Assembly: GCF_009730915.1 (NCBI RefSeq) | Contig: NC_052484.1 | Coordinates: 1,116,001-1,180,000 of the forward strand | DNA length: 64,000 nucleotides | Direction of reading: 5' to 3' | Source of the DNA: Dioscorea cayenensis subsp. rotundata | Lineage: Eukaryota > Streptophyta > Magnoliopsida > Dioscoreales > Dioscoreaceae | In this document: positions 63,135 through 64,000 of the stretch, piece after piece | How the letters are laid out: every line of letters begins with the position of its first letter | How positions within the stretch are numbered: position 1 is the stretch's first letter | Translations under genes and position numbers: made by a program | The notes under the pieces: generated by a model | Seen by the model: the letters and a program-made list of their open reading frames with translations, nothing else | Database searches by the model: none | What the model was told of the DNA's origin: nothing

Positions 63135-63347
63135 ATTTTGTTTTTGTTTTTTTGTTTTTTTTTTTTTTTAGAAAAAGCGTCAAAGTTGCCGGAACCAGGG
63201 ATGAACACGTGGATGAGCCACGCTCACCATCGAACCTTGCCCTCATCTTGAGGGAGATGGAGATCGAACTCGGAGAGCCACGCTCGACACTCGAGGCGAA
63301 TACCTTAAGCAAGGGATCCGATGCCAATAGACCAAATGGGCATTGGC
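63135..63347 (-). mobile_element. tRNA-derived SINE (family B) with 15-base target duplication
   Basis: A perfect 15-base duplication GTTAGCAATCATTTG flanks it (63120-63134 and 63348-63362). On the minus strand it starts GCCAATGCCCATTTGGTC, has an A-box region TGGTCTATTGGCATCGG and a B-box GAGTTCGATCTCC (63259-63271 on +), and ends in an A-rich tail. The matching site beside the intact UGT gene (about 50730-50743) is empty. Confidence 0.9.
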
Positions 63348-63759
63348 GTTAGCAATCATTTGTGTGTGTATGTGTTCATATAATTATTATTTTAAATATT
63401 TTTTTAAATATATTAATCAACTAAATTGTATTAAAAGTTAGATATAAATACAAAGACAAATTGAATATGGATAATAAAAATTGAGAAACAATCCAGTGAT
63501 AAGCATTAATTAAACATTTGTTGATAAAAAATAATAATTTTATAAAAAAACAAATAAAACTTCTGAATGAGCAATGATAATAGGATTGGATCATTATTGA
63601 ATTCAATCTGTTAAATAAAATGTTAAAATGTGTTAAATAACTTCGCTTACATTGAAACATATTTTATAGTTTTTTTGAGTTTTTTTTTAATCTCGAGTTG
63701 TAAAGGATCGTGCGGATAAATAGGGCAACATGATGTAATAAATTATTTAAATATTTTAT

Positions 63760-64000
63760 TTTTCATAATTTTGGTTTTTTTGGGAAAATTTTGGCAATCA
63801 AGAATGTTTGAAGGTGCAAGTCAATTATTAGTTAAGGCTTGTCTATGTGAAAGTTTCAAACAGTCCTCTAATTTTGTGACATATTCATTTGAAGTCCCCT
63901 TTTTTTGATAAATTTATCTTTTAAGAACAAATTTTAGTTCATGACATTGTTACAGGACTAGTAACGAAAACTATCTTAAAAATCAGAATCAAAAGGTAAG
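63760..64000 (+). repeat. Upstream part of a fifth KIX array unit
   Basis: The segment matches 51780-51990 and 53870-54115, the regions just before exon 1 of copies 3 and 4, including AAGTCAATTATTAGTT and GAAAGTTTCAAACAGTCC. A further KIX exon 1 is therefore expected about 170 bases beyond the right edge. Confidence 0.8.

Noticed and set aside
47838-63271. tRNA genes suggested by A/B-box matches
   Set aside because: The matches lie in SINE heads with target duplications and no cloverleaf with acceptor stem and anticodon arm was found.
1-64000. CRISPR arrays, operons or bacterial mobile elements
   Set aside because: The window is plant nuclear DNA; no regularly spaced repeats with unique spacers are present.

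Overview
The window is nuclear DNA of a flowering plant. The genes have many GT-AG introns that are AT-rich, and the families are plant-specific: MSH1 with a GIY-YIG tail, TRM/DUF4378, a MUR3-like GT47, an LRR-XI receptor kinase and a family-1 glycosyltransferase. The MSH1 C-terminus looks monocot-like, so a non-grass monocot (for example a yam-like lineage) is my best guess; this is not proven.

Layout. Positions 1-36,200 are a gene-rich stretch: MSH1 (+; exon 1 mostly lost in a 1,000-N gap), a TRM-type DUF4378 protein (+), a six-exon tetraspanin (-) sharing a divergent promoter with a Serinc family membrane protein (+), a MUR3-like xyloglucan galactosyltransferase (+) whose leader contains three tandem ~230-bp units, and a MIK1/PXL-like LRR receptor kinase (+). 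Positions 36,200-64,000 are an accessory, repeat-driven stretch. It holds four copies of the first three exons of a Mediator MED15-like gene (the KIX domain only), one intact UGT92-like gene, and a broken UGT copy. A degraded L1-type LINE, tRNA-derived SINEs and several MITEs interrupt this array. A fifth array unit starts at the right edge.

Two themes stand out. First, MSH1 (twice), the GT47 gene, the receptor kinase and perhaps the Serinc gene each carry a single extra base that breaks an otherwise well conserved reading frame. All are +1, which points to insertion-type errors in the assembly rather than five dead genes. Second, the KIX/UGT array is a natural record of insertions. Several transposons sit in one copy with a clean target-site duplication while a sister copy keeps the empty site, so their order can be read directly. 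Two KIX copies still encode short, correctly spliced KIX-only proteins that could act as decoys for the full MED15 KIX domain; that role is inference.

The genes do not form a pathway. MSH1 acts in organelles, TRM proteins at the cytoskeleton, the tetraspanin, Serinc and receptor kinase in membranes, the GT47 enzyme in the Golgi, and the UGT on small molecules in the cytosol.
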